A stretch of 64,000 nt of DNA from Nocardia brasiliensis ATCC 700358 (GCF_000250675.2 NC_018681.1:9362001-9426000), one strand, 5' to 3'. Shown: positions 28,087-37,793, numbered from the stretch's first letter. The notes: generated by a model not told the origin, from the letters alone. Translations and numbers: made by a program.

Positions 28087-29502
28087 ATGAGTATGGAAGA
28101 GGACGCCGCTGGTCCCGGCCCGGACGCGCCGCCGATACCGGTTGCGCGGCTACCGCGACCGCGGCCGTTGCTGTGGCACGCACTGCGGGCGGGCCTGGAT
28201 TTCGACCGGTACTTCCGCTGGCGGCGGGCGCGCGACGGCGACCCTATCTATTGCGAGTTTCCCGGTATGGGGTCGGCGTTGTTCACGGGCACCGCTGCGG
28301 GCGCGCGCGAATTGTTCCGGGCGCCCGTCGACTCCGTCGAACCGCCGCGGCCCAATCCGATCGAGCCGCTGGTCGGCTCGGCGTCGCTGATCCTGGCCGC
28401 GGGTGCGCGACATCGTCGGGATCGGGCGCTGCTCACGCCCGCGTTCCACAGCACCCGAATCCGCGAATACGGTGCGCTCATCAGGGACGCCACCCGCGCG
28501 GAGCTGTCCGGCGACACAGGCCCGGCCTGGGTTCCCGGTGCACGCATCGATGCGCGAGCGGCCGCGCGTTCGATCACGGTACAGGTGATTCTCACCGCCG
28601 TGTTCGGCGTGCACACCGCACGGCACCGCGCCGAATACGTCGGCGCGATCGGTGCGTTCCTCGACGCGTTCTCCGGGCCGTTGATGCTGCTGCCGGTGTT
28701 GCGGCGCAAGGCTTTCGGCCTCGGGCCGTGGGACCGGTTCGTGCGGGCGCGGGCCCGGCTGGACGGGTTGATCCGCGACGACATCGCCCGCAGGCGAGCC
28801 GATCCGCACCGCCGCACGACCGATCTGCTCGGCCTGCTGCTGAGCACCCGGTACGACGACGGCACCGCGATCTCCGACGCGGAGCTGTGCGACGAACTGC
28901 GCACCCTGCTCGTCGCGGGGCACGAGACCACCGCGACGACTCTCGTCTGGGCGCTGTATCACCTGCATCGCGCGCCGCCGACGCTGGAACGATTACGCGC
29001 GGAACTACGGGTCATCGGGCGGGCGGCCGATCCGGCCGAGCTGGCGCGGCTGCCCTATCTGGACGCGGTGTGCCAGGAGACATTGCGGCTGCACCCCGCG
29101 GTGCCGATCGTGGTGCGCAGGCTGACCGCGCCGGGCACGCTGTGCGGGATCGCCCTGGCGACGGGCGACACGATGGGGATCGCGGTGCCGTTGCTGCATT
29201 CGGATCCTGCGGTGTGGTCCGCACCCGAACTGTTCCGCCCGGAGCGGTTCCTCGAACGCCGGTATCGGCCCTACGAATTCGCGCCGTTCGGTGGCGGGCA
29301 TCGGCGGTGCGTCGGTGCGGCGCTGGCCGACTATGAGCTGCGAATTGCGTTGGCCACCATTATCGGCGACGTGCGGTTGCGCCTGCCGCAACGGTATGCG
29401 AACGGGCGTACGCCGATTTCGGTGCCGCACAACATAGCAACCGGTCCGCATCGACCGATTCTGTTCGACATCGTGAGTGATTTATGTCACGAAGATGTTT
29501 GA
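28087..29502 (+). CDS. Cytochrome P450
   Basis: 471 residues, soluble. The I-helix oxygen motif is AGHETTATT, the K-helix motif ETLR, and the heme loop FGGGHRRCVGAALA with the thiolate Cys408. These assign a complete P450 monooxygenase. No ferredoxin or reductase gene is adjacent, so electrons must come from partners elsewhere. The substrate is unknown; the arrangement (ETT, FGGGHRRC) is that of broad-range bacterial P450s. An ATG at 28093 is an alternative start. Confidence 0.95.
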   Translation: MSMEEDAAGPGPDAPPIPVARLPRPRPLLWHALRAGLDFDRYFRWRRARDGDPIYCEFPGMGSALFTGTAAGARELFRAPVDSVEPPRPNPIEPLVGSASLILAAGARHRRDRALLTPAFHSTRIREYGALIRDATRAELSGDTGPAWVPGARIDARAAARSITVQVILTAVFGVHTARHRAEYVGAIGAFLDAFSGPLMLLPVLRRKAFGLGPWDRFVRARARLDGLIRDDIARRRADPHRRTTDLLGLLLSTRYDDGTAISDAELCDELRTLLVAGHETTATTLVWALYHLHRAPPTLERLRAELRVIGRAADPAELARLPYLDAVCQETLRLHPAVPIVVRRLTAPGTLCGIALATGDTMGIAVPLLHSDPAVWSAPELFRPERFLERRYRPYEFAPFGGGHRRCVGAALADYELRIALATIIGDVRLRLPQRYANGRTPISVPHNIATGPHRPILFDIVSDLCHEDV

Positions 29503-29788
29503 TCGTGTCGGCGCGGCGGCCTACCAGCGGCGGTCCGCGGCGCAGCGGACTCGCCGACGTGACCGGTAACTTTCACTCAACCACCTGAAGGCGGACCGGC
29601 TACGTGACGGCTACCACACCGGGCGGTCTGCTCGAATCATTATGAAAGACAACTGGCTTCAGGTCACCCCGGGACGGTAGGAAGGACGGCAGGGTCGGGC
29701 CGTCAATACCCGTGGAGTGCTCTGCTGGCTCCCGGGCGAATGAGATCTTTGTTCACGCGCGCGTCTATACGTGCGCGCGAGAGATGGA

Positions 29789-30709
29789 ATGGACGAGAAA
29801 CCTATGCATGTCGCTTCGCACACCGGGTCGCCAGTCGCGCACCGCCGGGGAGCTCAGCTGTCCCGCCGGTTGCGCGCGGGCGCTCTGCTGTCCGCGACGA
29901 TCGCGGCGGCCGGTGTCCTCCTGGTCGCCCCCGCGGGCGCCGAGCCCTTCCCCGGGTTCGGTTCCGGGTCCGCCGGGTCGGCGAACGAGCCGGCGCCGCA
30001 GCAGCCGAACTTCGCGCCGCCGTCGATCAACATCGCCGACGGCGAGGTCGTCGGGGTGGCGCAGCCGATCATCATCAACTTCAAGGAGCCGGTGCCCGAC
30101 CACGCGCTCGCCGAGAAGTTCATCAAGATCACCTCGTCGAAGTCGGCGCCGGGCCACTTCTACTGGCGCGGCGACAAGCAGGTGCGCTGGCGGCCGAACG
30201 ACTACTGGCCGGACAACATCGACGTGCAGGTGGAGGCGGGCGGCACGCGCAGCGCCTTCAAGATCGGCGACGCGTTCGTCAGCACGGCCGACGACAACAC
30301 CCACACCATCACCATCACCCGCAACGGTGAGGTGGTGAAGACGATGCCGACCTCGATGGGCAAGCCCAAGCACGAGACCCCCAACGGCATCTATATCGTC
30401 GGCGAGCAGCTGCCCAAGATGATCATGGACTCGTCCACGTACGGTGTGCCGACCACCGACCCCGAGGGCTACAAGCTCGAGGTCGAGTACGCGACCCGCA
30501 TCTCCAACAGCGGCATCTTCGTGCACGCGGCCCCGTGGTCGGTCGGCCAGCAGGGCAAGTCCAACACCAGCCACGGCTGCCTCAACGTGAGCACCGAGAA
30601 CGCCAAGTGGTTCATGGAGAACTCGCGGCGCGGCGACCCGGTGGTCGTGGAGAACACCCAGGGCGGGGTGCTGAGCTCCAGCGACGGCCTGGGCGACTGG
30701 AACCCGTAG
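29789..30709 (+). CDS. L,D-transpeptidase (YkuD) with N-terminal Ig-like domain
   Basis: 306 residues. A signal peptide (about 20-50) is followed by an Ig-like BIg domain (INIADGEVVGVAQPIIINF) and the YkuD catalytic domain, with active site SGIFVHAAPW and TSHGCLNVS (nucleophile Cys264, His262). It forms 3-3 cross-links between meso-diaminopimelate residues of peptidoglycan, the main cross-link type in mycolata, and is carbapenem sensitive as a family. ATG 29804 is an alternative start, and a GTG lies at 29771. A two-stem hairpin follows. Confidence 0.93.
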   Translation: MDEKPMHVASHTGSPVAHRRGAQLSRRLRAGALLSATIAAAGVLLVAPAGAEPFPGFGSGSAGSANEPAPQQPNFAPPSINIADGEVVGVAQPIIINFKEPVPDHALAEKFIKITSSKSAPGHFYWRGDKQVRWRPNDYWPDNIDVQVEAGGTRSAFKIGDAFVSTADDNTHTITITRNGEVVKTMPTSMGKPKHETPNGIYIVGEQLPKMIMDSSTYGVPTTDPEGYKLEVEYATRISNSGIFVHAAPWSVGQQGKSNTSHGCLNVSTENAKWFMENSRRGDPVVVENTQGGVLSSSDGLGDWNP

Positions 30710-30727
30710 CTACTGCCACTTCTCGCA

Positions 30728-30774
30728 CGAGGCGAGTCACGAGGTTGCGCTGAAGCAACCGGTGACTCGCCTCG
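30728..30774 (+). terminator. Two-stem hairpin terminator after the L,D-transpeptidase gene
   Basis: Outer 13-bp arms at 30728-30740 and 30762-30774 enclose a second stem GGTTGC/GCAACC (30743-30748 with 30755-30760); TTTG follows. Confidence 0.75.
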
Positions 30775-30798
30775 TTTGCGTTTGCGGCCCGGCGAGCG

Positions 30799-30813
30799 TG
30801 CACTTTATGTGCA
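30799..30813. promoter_or_regulatory. Short inverted repeat upstream of ugpA
   Basis: TGCAC-TTTAT-GTGCA is symmetrical and AT-rich in the centre. It lies about 120 bases before the likely ugpA start. It may be an operator; the evidence is only the symmetry. Confidence 0.25.
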
Positions 30814-30921
30814 TTTGGGGAAATCGGTGATCATTCTGTTGGTCGTTTGATTCACTGAGCGCGTGCTCGAGATGTTCAACAGGTCGGGGGGCAGCGTTAA
30901 CCGGCTGTTTGCTCCTTTCCG

Positions 30922-30927
30922 TAGAGT
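30922..30927 (+). promoter_or_regulatory. -10 box predicting a leaderless ugpA transcript
   Basis: TAGAGT is followed by seven bases and the GTG at 30935. This arrangement decides the start of ugpA. Confidence 0.45.
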
Positions 30928-30934
30928 GCGCGAC

Positions 30935-31864
30935 GTGCGAATGCGGCCGGAGCGAGTTCTACCCCAACCGCGTGGACGTGGCTGGCGCGGCCGCCCCTGG
31001 CAGGACTACGCGCTGTTCCTCGTGCTCGTCGTCCCGAATCTGGCGCTGCTGACGCTGTTCGTCTATCGGCCGTTGATCGACAACATCCGGCTCTCGTTCT
31101 ACGACTGGAACATCTCCGATCCGGTGGCCACATTCATCGGTGTGGCGAACTACCGCGAGTGGTGGGGCCGCACGGACTCCTGGGACATCGTCACCAACAC
31201 CGTGGTGTTCACCCTGGCCGCGGTGGTCGGCAGCATGGTGCTCGGCCTGGCGCTGGCCCTGCTGCTGGACCGGAAGCTGTTCGGGCGCAACGTGGTCCGC
31301 TCGGCCATCTTCGCGCCGTTCGTGATCTCCGGCGCCGCGATCGGCGTGGCCTTCCAGTTCATCTTCGATCCGAGCTTCGGCCTGGTCCAGGACGTGCTGC
31401 ACCGGATCGGCGTGGACAAGGTGCCGGACTTCTACCAGAACCCGCACTGGGCGATGTTCATGATCACCGTGACCTACATCTGGAAGAACCTCGGCTACAG
31501 CTTCGTCATCTATCTGGCCGCGCTGCAAGGGGTGCGGGCCGAGCTGATGGAGGCCGCGGAGATGGACGGCGCGAGCCGCTGGACCACCTTCACCAAGGTG
31601 TTGCTGCCGCAGCTGCGTCCGACCACCTTCTTCCTGTCGATCACCGTGCTGCTGAATTCGCTGCAGGTCTTCGACATCATCAACGTGATGACCCGCGGCG
31701 GACCGCTCGGCACCGGGACGACGACCATGGTCTTCCAGGTCTACGAGGAGTCCTTCCGCAACTTCCGAGCGGGCTACGGCGCGACTGTCGCCACCATCAT
31801 GTTCCTGGTGCTGCTGATCGTCACGCTGATCCAGGTTCGCGTCATGGATCGGAACGAACAGTGA
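30935..31864 (+). CDS. ugpA: Glycerophosphodiester / sn-glycerol-3-phosphate ABC transporter permease UgpA
   Basis: 309 residues with six membrane segments. The coupling motif EAAEMDGASRWTTFTKVLLPQL is the EAA loop of carbohydrate ABC permeases (CUT1), which contacts the ATPase UgpC. The GTG at 30935 follows a -10-like TAGAGT by seven bases; an ATG at 30863 would add 24 poorly conserved residues. Its stop overlaps the ugpE start (GTGA). Gene order A-E-B-C is that of the M. tuberculosis ugp operon. Confidence 0.9.
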   Translation: MRMRPERVLPQPRGRGWRGRPWQDYALFLVLVVPNLALLTLFVYRPLIDNIRLSFYDWNISDPVATFIGVANYREWWGRTDSWDIVTNTVVFTLAAVVGSMVLGLALALLLDRKLFGRNVVRSAIFAPFVISGAAIGVAFQFIFDPSFGLVQDVLHRIGVDKVPDFYQNPHWAMFMITVTYIWKNLGYSFVIYLAALQGVRAELMEAAEMDGASRWTTFTKVLLPQLRPTTFFLSITVLLNSLQVFDIINVMTRGGPLGTGTTTMVFQVYEESFRNFRAGYGATVATIMFLVLLIVTLIQVRVMDRNEQ

Positions 31865-32727
31865 AAACCGCTGGGGTAGAGACCCGCTCGTATCGCAGGC
31901 GGCAGCGCGGCATCATGGTGCTCGGCTATGCGGCCATGGTGTGCGTGCTGATCATCGTCGGGGTACCGCTGTTCTGGATCTTCATCACCTCGTTCAAGGA
32001 ACGCCCCGACATCTACGTGCAGCCCGCGGTGTACTGGCCGCACAGCTGGCGGCCGGAGAACTACTCCGACGCCACGACGACGCTGCCCTTCTGGACCTTC
32101 CTGCGCAACTCGCTGATCGTCACCGGCGTCGTCTCCGCGGTGAAGTTCGTGCTCGGCGTGTTCAGTGCGTACGGGCTGGTGTTCCTGCGCTTTCCGGGCA
32201 AGAACGTGGTGTTCCTGGTGATCATCGCGGCGCTGATGGTGCCGAACCAGATCACCGTGATCTCCAACTACGCGCTGGTTTCCCAGCTGGGCTGGCGAAA
32301 CACCCTGGTGGGCATCATCGTTCCGCTCTGCGGCGTCGCGTTCGGCACCTTCCTGATGCGCAACCACTTCCTCTCGCTGCCCTCGGAGGTGATCGAGGCG
32401 GCCCGGATGGACGGCGCCAACTGGTGGCGGCTGCTCACCCGGGTGGTGCTGCCGATGTCCGGGCCGACCATGGTCGCGTTCGCGGTGGTCACCCTCGTCA
32501 ACGAGTGGAACGAGTACCTCTGGCCGTTCCTGATGGCGGACGGGCCCGAGGTCGCGACGCTGCCGGTGGGCCTCACGCTGCTGCAGAACACCGAGAACCC
32601 GAGCGTCACCAACTGGGGGCCGGTGATGGCGGGCACGCTGCTCACGATGCTGCCCATCCTGCTGGTGTTCCTGGCGCTGCAACGTCACATGATCAAAGGC
32701 CTCACCTCGGGTGCGGTCAAGGGTTAG
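31861..32727 (+). CDS. ugpE: ABC transporter permease UgpE
   Basis: 288 residues with six membrane segments and the EAA loop EVIEAARMDGANWWRLL. It pairs with UgpA to form the membrane channel. GTG start overlapping the ugpA stop by four bases, so the two are translationally coupled and made in equal amounts. The C-terminus GLTSGAVKG is typical of the second CUT1 permease. Confidence 0.92.
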   Translation: MKTAGVETRSYRRRQRGIMVLGYAAMVCVLIIVGVPLFWIFITSFKERPDIYVQPAVYWPHSWRPENYSDATTTLPFWTFLRNSLIVTGVVSAVKFVLGVFSAYGLVFLRFPGKNVVFLVIIAALMVPNQITVISNYALVSQLGWRNTLVGIIVPLCGVAFGTFLMRNHFLSLPSEVIEAARMDGANWWRLLTRVVLPMSGPTMVAFAVVTLVNEWNEYLWPFLMADGPEVATLPVGLTLLQNTENPSVTNWGPVMAGTLLTMLPILLVFLALQRHMIKGLTSGAVKG

Positions 32728-32743
32728 AAACAGGAGAAACCAC

Positions 32744-34072
32744 GTGTCCACTTCTCAGTTCCCCGCGCTGTCCCGGCGCGGATTCCTCGGGCTGGCCGGC
32801 ACGGTCGCCGCGGGTGCTGTGCTCACCGCGTGCGCGGGCACCGGCGGTGGGTCCGAGCAGTCCGGCGACTCCAACACGATCAACTTCTGGTCCAACCACC
32901 CCGGCAGCTCGAAAGACCAGGAAACCGAGCTGATCAAACGGTTCACCGAGAAGTTCCCGGACCTGAAGGTGAACCTGATCGACGCGGGCAAGAACTACGA
33001 GGAGGTGTCGCAGAAGTTCAACGCGGCGCTCTCCGGTGGTGAACTGCCCGATGTCGTGGTGCTCTCCGATGTGTGGTGGTTCAACTACGCGCTCAACGGT
33101 TCCATCGAACCGCTCGACGCGCACTTCGGTGCCGCGGGCGTGCAGCTCGACGACTACGTCGACTCGCTGGCCTCGGACTATCTGTTCAACGGCAAGCACT
33201 ATGCGCTGCCGTACTCCCGCTCGACGCCGCTGTTCTACTACAACAAGGACGTCTGGGCGAAAGCCGGTCTGCCGGACCGCGGTCCGAACAGCTGGCAGGA
33301 ATTCGACGAGTGGGGCCCGAAGATCCAGTCGGTGGTCGGCGACGGCAAGCTCGCGCACGGCTGGGGCGATGCGAAGAACTACCTGGCCTGGACCTTCCAG
33401 GGCCCGAACTGGACCTTCGGCGGCGCGTACTCCGATCAGTGGACGCTGAAGTTCACCGACCCCGGCACCATCGCGGCGGGCCAGTTCTTCCGCGACATGA
33501 TCCACACCAAGAAGTACGCGGGCATCAAACCGCAGATCGCCGTCGATTTCGGCACCGGTGTCATCGCCTCGACCATCGCGTCCACCGGTGACCTCAAGGG
33601 CATCAAGCAGAACGCCGAAGGCAAACTGCAGTTCGGTACCGCCTTCCTGCCGCACCCGAACGGGCCCGGCGTCACCACCGGCGGTGCCGGCCTGGCGATT
33701 CCGGCGCGGATCTCGGACCAGCGCAAGATCAACGCGCTGAAGTTCATCGAGTTCATCACCAACCCGACGAACACCGCGTACTTCTCGCAGCAGACCGGGT
33801 ACATGCCGGTGCGCAAGTCGGCCGTCACCGACCCGACCGAACAGGACTTCCTGGCGAAGAACCCGAACGCGAAGGTCGCCATCGACCAGCTGCCGCTGAC
33901 CAAGTCGCAGGACTACGCGCGGGTGTTCGTGCCCGGCGGCGACCAGATCATCGGCACCGGCCTGGAACAGATCGGCCTGCAGAACGCCGACCCCGCAACG
34001 GTTTTCGGCAACGTCACCAGCCAGCTGCAGGCCATCATCGACCGGCAGATCACGCCGAAGCTGCCCAAGTAG
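32744..34072 (+). CDS. ugpB: Substrate-binding lipoprotein UgpB
   Basis: 442 residues. The signal carries a twin arginine (SRRGFLGLAG) and a lipobox (LTAC), so it is probably exported by Tat and lipidated. The mature part has INFWSNHPGSSKDQE, LIDAGKNYEEVSQKFNAAL, SRSTPLFYYNKDVW and TGYMPVRKSAV, very close to M. tuberculosis UgpB, which binds glycerophosphocholine. It captures glycerophosphodiesters from phospholipid breakdown. CAGGAGAAA precedes the GTG at 32744. Confidence 0.93.
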   Translation: MSTSQFPALSRRGFLGLAGTVAAGAVLTACAGTGGGSEQSGDSNTINFWSNHPGSSKDQETELIKRFTEKFPDLKVNLIDAGKNYEEVSQKFNAALSGGELPDVVVLSDVWWFNYALNGSIEPLDAHFGAAGVQLDDYVDSLASDYLFNGKHYALPYSRSTPLFYYNKDVWAKAGLPDRGPNSWQEFDEWGPKIQSVVGDGKLAHGWGDAKNYLAWTFQGPNWTFGGAYSDQWTLKFTDPGTIAAGQFFRDMIHTKKYAGIKPQIAVDFGTGVIASTIASTGDLKGIKQNAEGKLQFGTAFLPHPNGPGVTTGGAGLAIPARISDQRKINALKFIEFITNPTNTAYFSQQTGYMPVRKSAVTDPTEQDFLAKNPNAKVAIDQLPLTKSQDYARVFVPGGDQIIGTGLEQIGLQNADPATVFGNVTSQLQAIIDRQITPKLPK

Positions 34073-34163
34073 AACCCCTGGTTCGTCGTGGCGGCGGGCA
34101 CCCGGCGGCCCGCCGCACTGACCTGGGGCGCAATTCGATTCATCCGAGGAAAGGCCGACAACG

Positions 34164-35243
34164 ATGGCAACCGTGCAGTTCGAGAGCGTCACGCACCTGT
34201 ATCCCGGTGCGCCGACGCCCGCTGTCGACAGCCTGGACATCGACATCGCCGACGGCGAATTCATTGTCCTCGTCGGCCCTTCGGGCTGCGGGAAGTCGAC
34301 CAGCCTGCGCATGCTGGCCGGGCTGGAATCGGTCGAGGACGGGCGCATCCTGATCGGCGGCAAGGACGTCACGGGGCTGCCGCCACGCGCCCGCGACGTC
34401 GCCATGGTGTTCCAGAGTTACGCGCTGTACCCGAATATGACGGTCGCGCAGAACATGGGCTTCGCGTTGCGCAACGCCGGCATGAACAAGGCCGACACCC
34501 TGGTCCGGGTGCAGGAGGCGGCCAAGATGCTGGAGCTGGAACACCTGCTGGACCGCAAACCCGCGAAACTGTCCGGCGGACAACGGCAACGGGTCGCGAT
34601 GGGTCGCGCGATCGTGCGCAGGCCGCAGGTGTTCTGCATGGACGAGCCGCTGTCCAACCTGGACGCGAAGCTGCGCGTGAGCACCCGCTCCCAGATCGCC
34701 GCGTTGCAGAAGCGGCTCGGCACCACCACCGTCTACGTCACCCACGATCAGGTGGAGGCGATGACCATGGGCGACCGGGTCGCCGTGCTGCTCGACGGCA
34801 AGCTGCAGCAGATCGCTGCGCCCCGCGAGCTGTACGACAACCCGGTGAACACCTTCGTCGCGGGTTTCATCGGCTCGCCGGGGATGAACCTGCTGGAGGC
34901 GCCGGTCCGAGACGGGGCGGCGGTACTCGACGACCTGCGTATCCCGTTGCCGCGCACCGCGAAAACCGGTGATCGGGTGATCGTCGGCATCCGCCCCGAA
35001 TCATGGGAGGTCACCACCGACGCCGACGGCCTCACCGTGGCCGCCGAACTGCTCGAGGAACTCGGCGCCGAATCCTTCGTCTACAGCCACGGCGTGGCCG
35101 AGGACTGGAACAGCCGCTCCGGCAAGGTGGTCGCCCGAGTGGACCGCCGTTTCCAGGTAGCACTCGGCGACCAACTCCGGCTCCGCCCCAAACTGGACGA
35201 CGTCTTCTTCTTCGACGCCGACACCGAAGACCGCCTGCGCTGA
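34164..35243 (+). CDS. ugpC: ABC transporter ATP-binding protein UgpC
   Basis: 359 residues. Walker A GPSGCGKST, Q-loop VFQSYALYPNMT, signature LSGGQRQR, Walker B VFCMDEPLSNLDAKLR and the switch histidine in THDQVEAM, then the C-terminal OB-fold (TOBE) domain typical of CUT1 ATPases. It powers UgpAE. GAGGAAAGG stands before the ATG. It is the last gene of the operon, 91 bases after ugpB, and a bidirectional hairpin follows. Confidence 0.94.
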   Translation: MATVQFESVTHLYPGAPTPAVDSLDIDIADGEFIVLVGPSGCGKSTSLRMLAGLESVEDGRILIGGKDVTGLPPRARDVAMVFQSYALYPNMTVAQNMGFALRNAGMNKADTLVRVQEAAKMLELEHLLDRKPAKLSGGQRQRVAMGRAIVRRPQVFCMDEPLSNLDAKLRVSTRSQIAALQKRLGTTTVYVTHDQVEAMTMGDRVAVLLDGKLQQIAAPRELYDNPVNTFVAGFIGSPGMNLLEAPVRDGAAVLDDLRIPLPRTAKTGDRVIVGIRPESWEVTTDADGLTVAAELLEELGAESFVYSHGVAEDWNSRSGKVVARVDRRFQVALGDQLRLRPKLDDVFFFDADTEDRLR

Positions 35244-35246
35244 CCC

Positions 35247-35273
35247 CGCCGCGGGTCGCCGGGACCCGCGGCG
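35247..35273. terminator. Bidirectional hairpin between ugpC and the M13 peptidase gene
   Basis: 11-bp arms CGCCGCGGGTC (35247-35257) and its complement (35263-35273) with a 5-base loop, between convergent stops. Confidence 0.7.
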
Positions 35274-35283
35274 GTGCACCGCA

Positions 35284-37302
35284 TCACCAGATGCGGACGC
35301 GGGCCTCGGGGGCGAGATAGAGGGCGTCTTCGGGGGTTACGTCGAAGGCTTCGTGGAAGCTGTCGATGTTGCGGACCACCGCGTTGCAGCGGAATTCGGG
35401 CGGGGAGTGCGGATCGATGGTGAGGCGGCGGATGGCTTCTTCGGTGCGGGCCTTGGTGCGCCACACCTGGGCCCACCCGTAGAAGACGCGCTGCAGGCCG
35501 GTGAGGCCGTCGATCACCGGAGCCTCGGCGCCGTCGAGGGAGATCTTGTAGGCCTGCAGGGCGATGGACAGGCCGCCGAGATCGCCGATGTTCTCCCCGA
35601 TGGTGAATTCGCCGTTCACGGTGTGCTCGTCGGACAGGGCCTTGGGCGAGAGCACGTTGTACTGATCGATCAAAGCCTTTGTCCGCTTACCGAATTCGGC
35701 ACGGTCGTCGTCGGTCCACCAGTCGACCATGTTGCCGTCGCCGTCGTACTTGGCGCCCTGATCGTCGAAACCGTGCCCGATCTCGTGACCGATCACCGCG
35801 CCGATACCGCCGTAGTTGGCGGCGTCGTCGGCGTTCATGTCGAAGAACGGCGGCTGCAGGATCGCGGCAGGGAAGACGATCTCGTTCATGCCCGGGTTGT
35901 AGTAGGCGTTCACGGTCTGCGGCGTCATGAACCATTCGTCGCGATCGACCGGGCCGCCGAGCTTGTTCAGGTCGCGGTCGTGGTCGGCGGCGTAGCCGTT
36001 GCGGTAGTTGCCGACCAGGTCGGCCGGGTCGATCCGCACATCGGAGTAGTCCCGCCACTTGTCCGGATAGCCGATCTTCGGGGTGAACTTCTCCAGTTTG
36101 GCCAGCGCGGCCGCCCTGGTGTCGGCGCCCATCCAGTCCAGCTGCGCGATATTGCGCCGATAGGCCTCCTGCAGGTTGGCGACCAATTCCACCATCCTGG
36201 CCTTGGCCTCGGGCGGAAAGTGCTCGGCCACATACAGTTTGCCGACGGCCTCGCCGAGCAGGTCCTGTACCAGCGAGACACCGCGCTTCCATCGCTCGCG
36301 GATCTCCTCGGCGCCGGTGAGCGTGCGTCCGTAGAACGCGAAGTTCTCCGCGACCAGGTCGTCGGTGAGATACGGTGCGCGCGAACGCAGCAGCCGCCAC
36401 GCCGCCCAGGCCTGCCAATCGGCGAGCGACTCCGCCGCCCACACCTGCGCGAAGGTGTCCAGGTAATCCGGTTGCCGGACTACGACTTCGGCGAACGCCT
36501 CGGGCCCCGACGCGGCCACGTGCTGCGCCAGCGCGGAAGTCCATGCCGCCCAATCGAACTCGGGGTGATCGGCGACGAGTGCGGCGAAGGTGGTCAAGTT
36601 GTAGCTGCGCTCCGCGTCGCGACGGCGCACCACGTCCCAGTGCCCGGCGGCGAGCTTGCGTTCGAGTTCGAACACCCGCTGCCCCACGGTGTCCAGATCC
36701 TGCGGCAGCAGTTCGGCGATCCGGGGATCGGCCGCGGCGAGGGCGAACATGCGGCCGATGTGCGCGATGTAGGCGCTGCGGATCTCGGCGTGTTCGTCCT
36801 GGCGGTAGTACGACTCATCGGGCAGCCCGAGGCCGGACTGGGTGAGCTGCACCAGGTAGCGGGTGGAGTTCTTGTCGTCGGTGTCCACGTAGAACCCGAC
36901 GGCGCCGCCGACGCCGGTGCGCTGCAACCGGCCGAGCAGGGCCGCGAACGCGCTACGGTCGGCGACCTCGTGGATGGCGGCGAGTTCGGCGGAGATCGGG
37001 GCGAGCCCCGCGGCGGCGACCGTCTCGGTGTCCATGAAACTGGTGAACAGATCGCCGATCTTGCGTGCGTCGGTGCCCGGCGCCGCGGCTTCGGCGGAGG
37101 CCCGCTCGATGATCGCCTGCACGTCGCGCTCGGCCTGGTCGTACAGGGTGCGGAAGGCGCCGTCCACCGCGCGGTCGGCAGGAATCTCGTAGTCGTCCAG
37201 CCATTTGCCGTTGACATGCGCGAACAGGTCGTCCTGCGCCCGTACGCCCTGGTCGAGATAGGACAGATCAATGCCGGAAGGACTGGTCAGCTCGGAAGTC
37301 AC
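35284..37302 (-). CDS. M13 (neprilysin-family) zinc metallopeptidase, Zmp1-like
   Basis: 672 residues, close to mycobacterial Zmp1. Zinc ligands are in HEIGH (VIGHEIGHGFDDQG) and ENIGDLGG; the substrate-binding NAYYNP motif and a C-terminal APEARVRIW (M13 proteins commonly end in a CxVW-like motif) are present. No signal peptide is seen. Mycobacterial Zmp1 affects inflammasome activation and can be secreted without a classical signal; transfer of that role here is inference. The GTG at 37302 gives the normal N-terminus, LDQGVRAQDDLFAHVNGKW. Confidence 0.92.
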   Translation of the reverse strand: MTSELTSPSGIDLSYLDQGVRAQDDLFAHVNGKWLDDYEIPADRAVDGAFRTLYDQAERDVQAIIERASAEAAAPGTDARKIGDLFTSFMDTETVAAAGLAPISAELAAIHEVADRSAFAALLGRLQRTGVGGAVGFYVDTDDKNSTRYLVQLTQSGLGLPDESYYRQDEHAEIRSAYIAHIGRMFALAAADPRIAELLPQDLDTVGQRVFELERKLAAGHWDVVRRRDAERSYNLTTFAALVADHPEFDWAAWTSALAQHVAASGPEAFAEVVVRQPDYLDTFAQVWAAESLADWQAWAAWRLLRSRAPYLTDDLVAENFAFYGRTLTGAEEIRERWKRGVSLVQDLLGEAVGKLYVAEHFPPEAKARMVELVANLQEAYRRNIAQLDWMGADTRAAALAKLEKFTPKIGYPDKWRDYSDVRIDPADLVGNYRNGYAADHDRDLNKLGGPVDRDEWFMTPQTVNAYYNPGMNEIVFPAAILQPPFFDMNADDAANYGGIGAVIGHEIGHGFDDQGAKYDGDGNMVDWWTDDDRAEFGKRTKALIDQYNVLSPKALSDEHTVNGEFTIGENIGDLGGLSIALQAYKISLDGAEAPVIDGLTGLQRVFYGWAQVWRTKARTEEAIRRLTIDPHSPPEFRCNAVVRNIDSFHEAFDVTPEDALYLAPEARVRIW

Positions 37303-37388
37303 GCTATCCAGTATGCCCACGGACGGGCGGTGCGCAGGTGAGAGTCGGCCCCCCGGCCACGGTGGGCCGGGGGTGCGGGTGGCTGCGG

Positions 37389-37793
37389 TCAGACGGTCTG
37401 CGCGACGCGGTCGAACTCGCCGTCGTGCGCCCCGAGCAGGAAGGCCTCCCACTCGGCGGGGGTGTAGCTGAGGACGGTGTCGCCGTGGCGCAACGTGGTG
37501 TGCCCCTCGGCGGTGGTGGCGGCGATCAGGGTGCCCTCGGTTCGCCGCCGCGCCCGCAGGTCGTCCAGGAATGCGGTCCATTCGGTGGCGGTGACGGTGA
37601 TGACGGGCTCGTCGGCGGGGTGGTTGGCCGGATCGCGACGGTATTTGCTGTCCCGGACGAGCACCGCAGCACCATCGAAACGGACCTCGACACATTGGTT
37701 GCCGTTGTTGGACCGTGTCGAAGTGAACCAGCCGGTGGGAACTGACCGGTGGGTAGGGGTGGTGGCCATGGGCAGGATTTTACACGCCGGCAT
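37389..37793 (-). CDS. DUF397-domain protein
   Basis: 134 residues. The first half carries the DUF397 pattern (GWFTSTRSNNGNQCVEVRF ... VLVRDSKYRRDPA ... TATEWTAFLDDL), and the second half has a partial repeat ending SYTPAEWEAFLLGAHDGEF. Such proteins are partners of WhiJ/AbaA-type XRE regulators and probably antagonise them. The ATG at 37793 overlaps the end of the regulator gene by 14 bases; the ATG at 37769 is an alternative without overlap. Confidence 0.88.
   Translation of the reverse strand: MPACKILPMATTPTHRSVPTGWFTSTRSNNGNQCVEVRFDGAAVLVRDSKYRRDPANHPADEPVITVTATEWTAFLDDLRARRRTEGTLIAATTAEGHTTLRHGDTVLSYTPAEWEAFLLGAHDGEFDRVAQTV

Noticed and set aside
29503..29788. Possible c-di-AMP (ydaO-type) riboswitch before the L,D-transpeptidase gene
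   Set aside because: The conserved riboswitch cores are absent. Only a weak 6-bp hairpin (29533-29550) is present.
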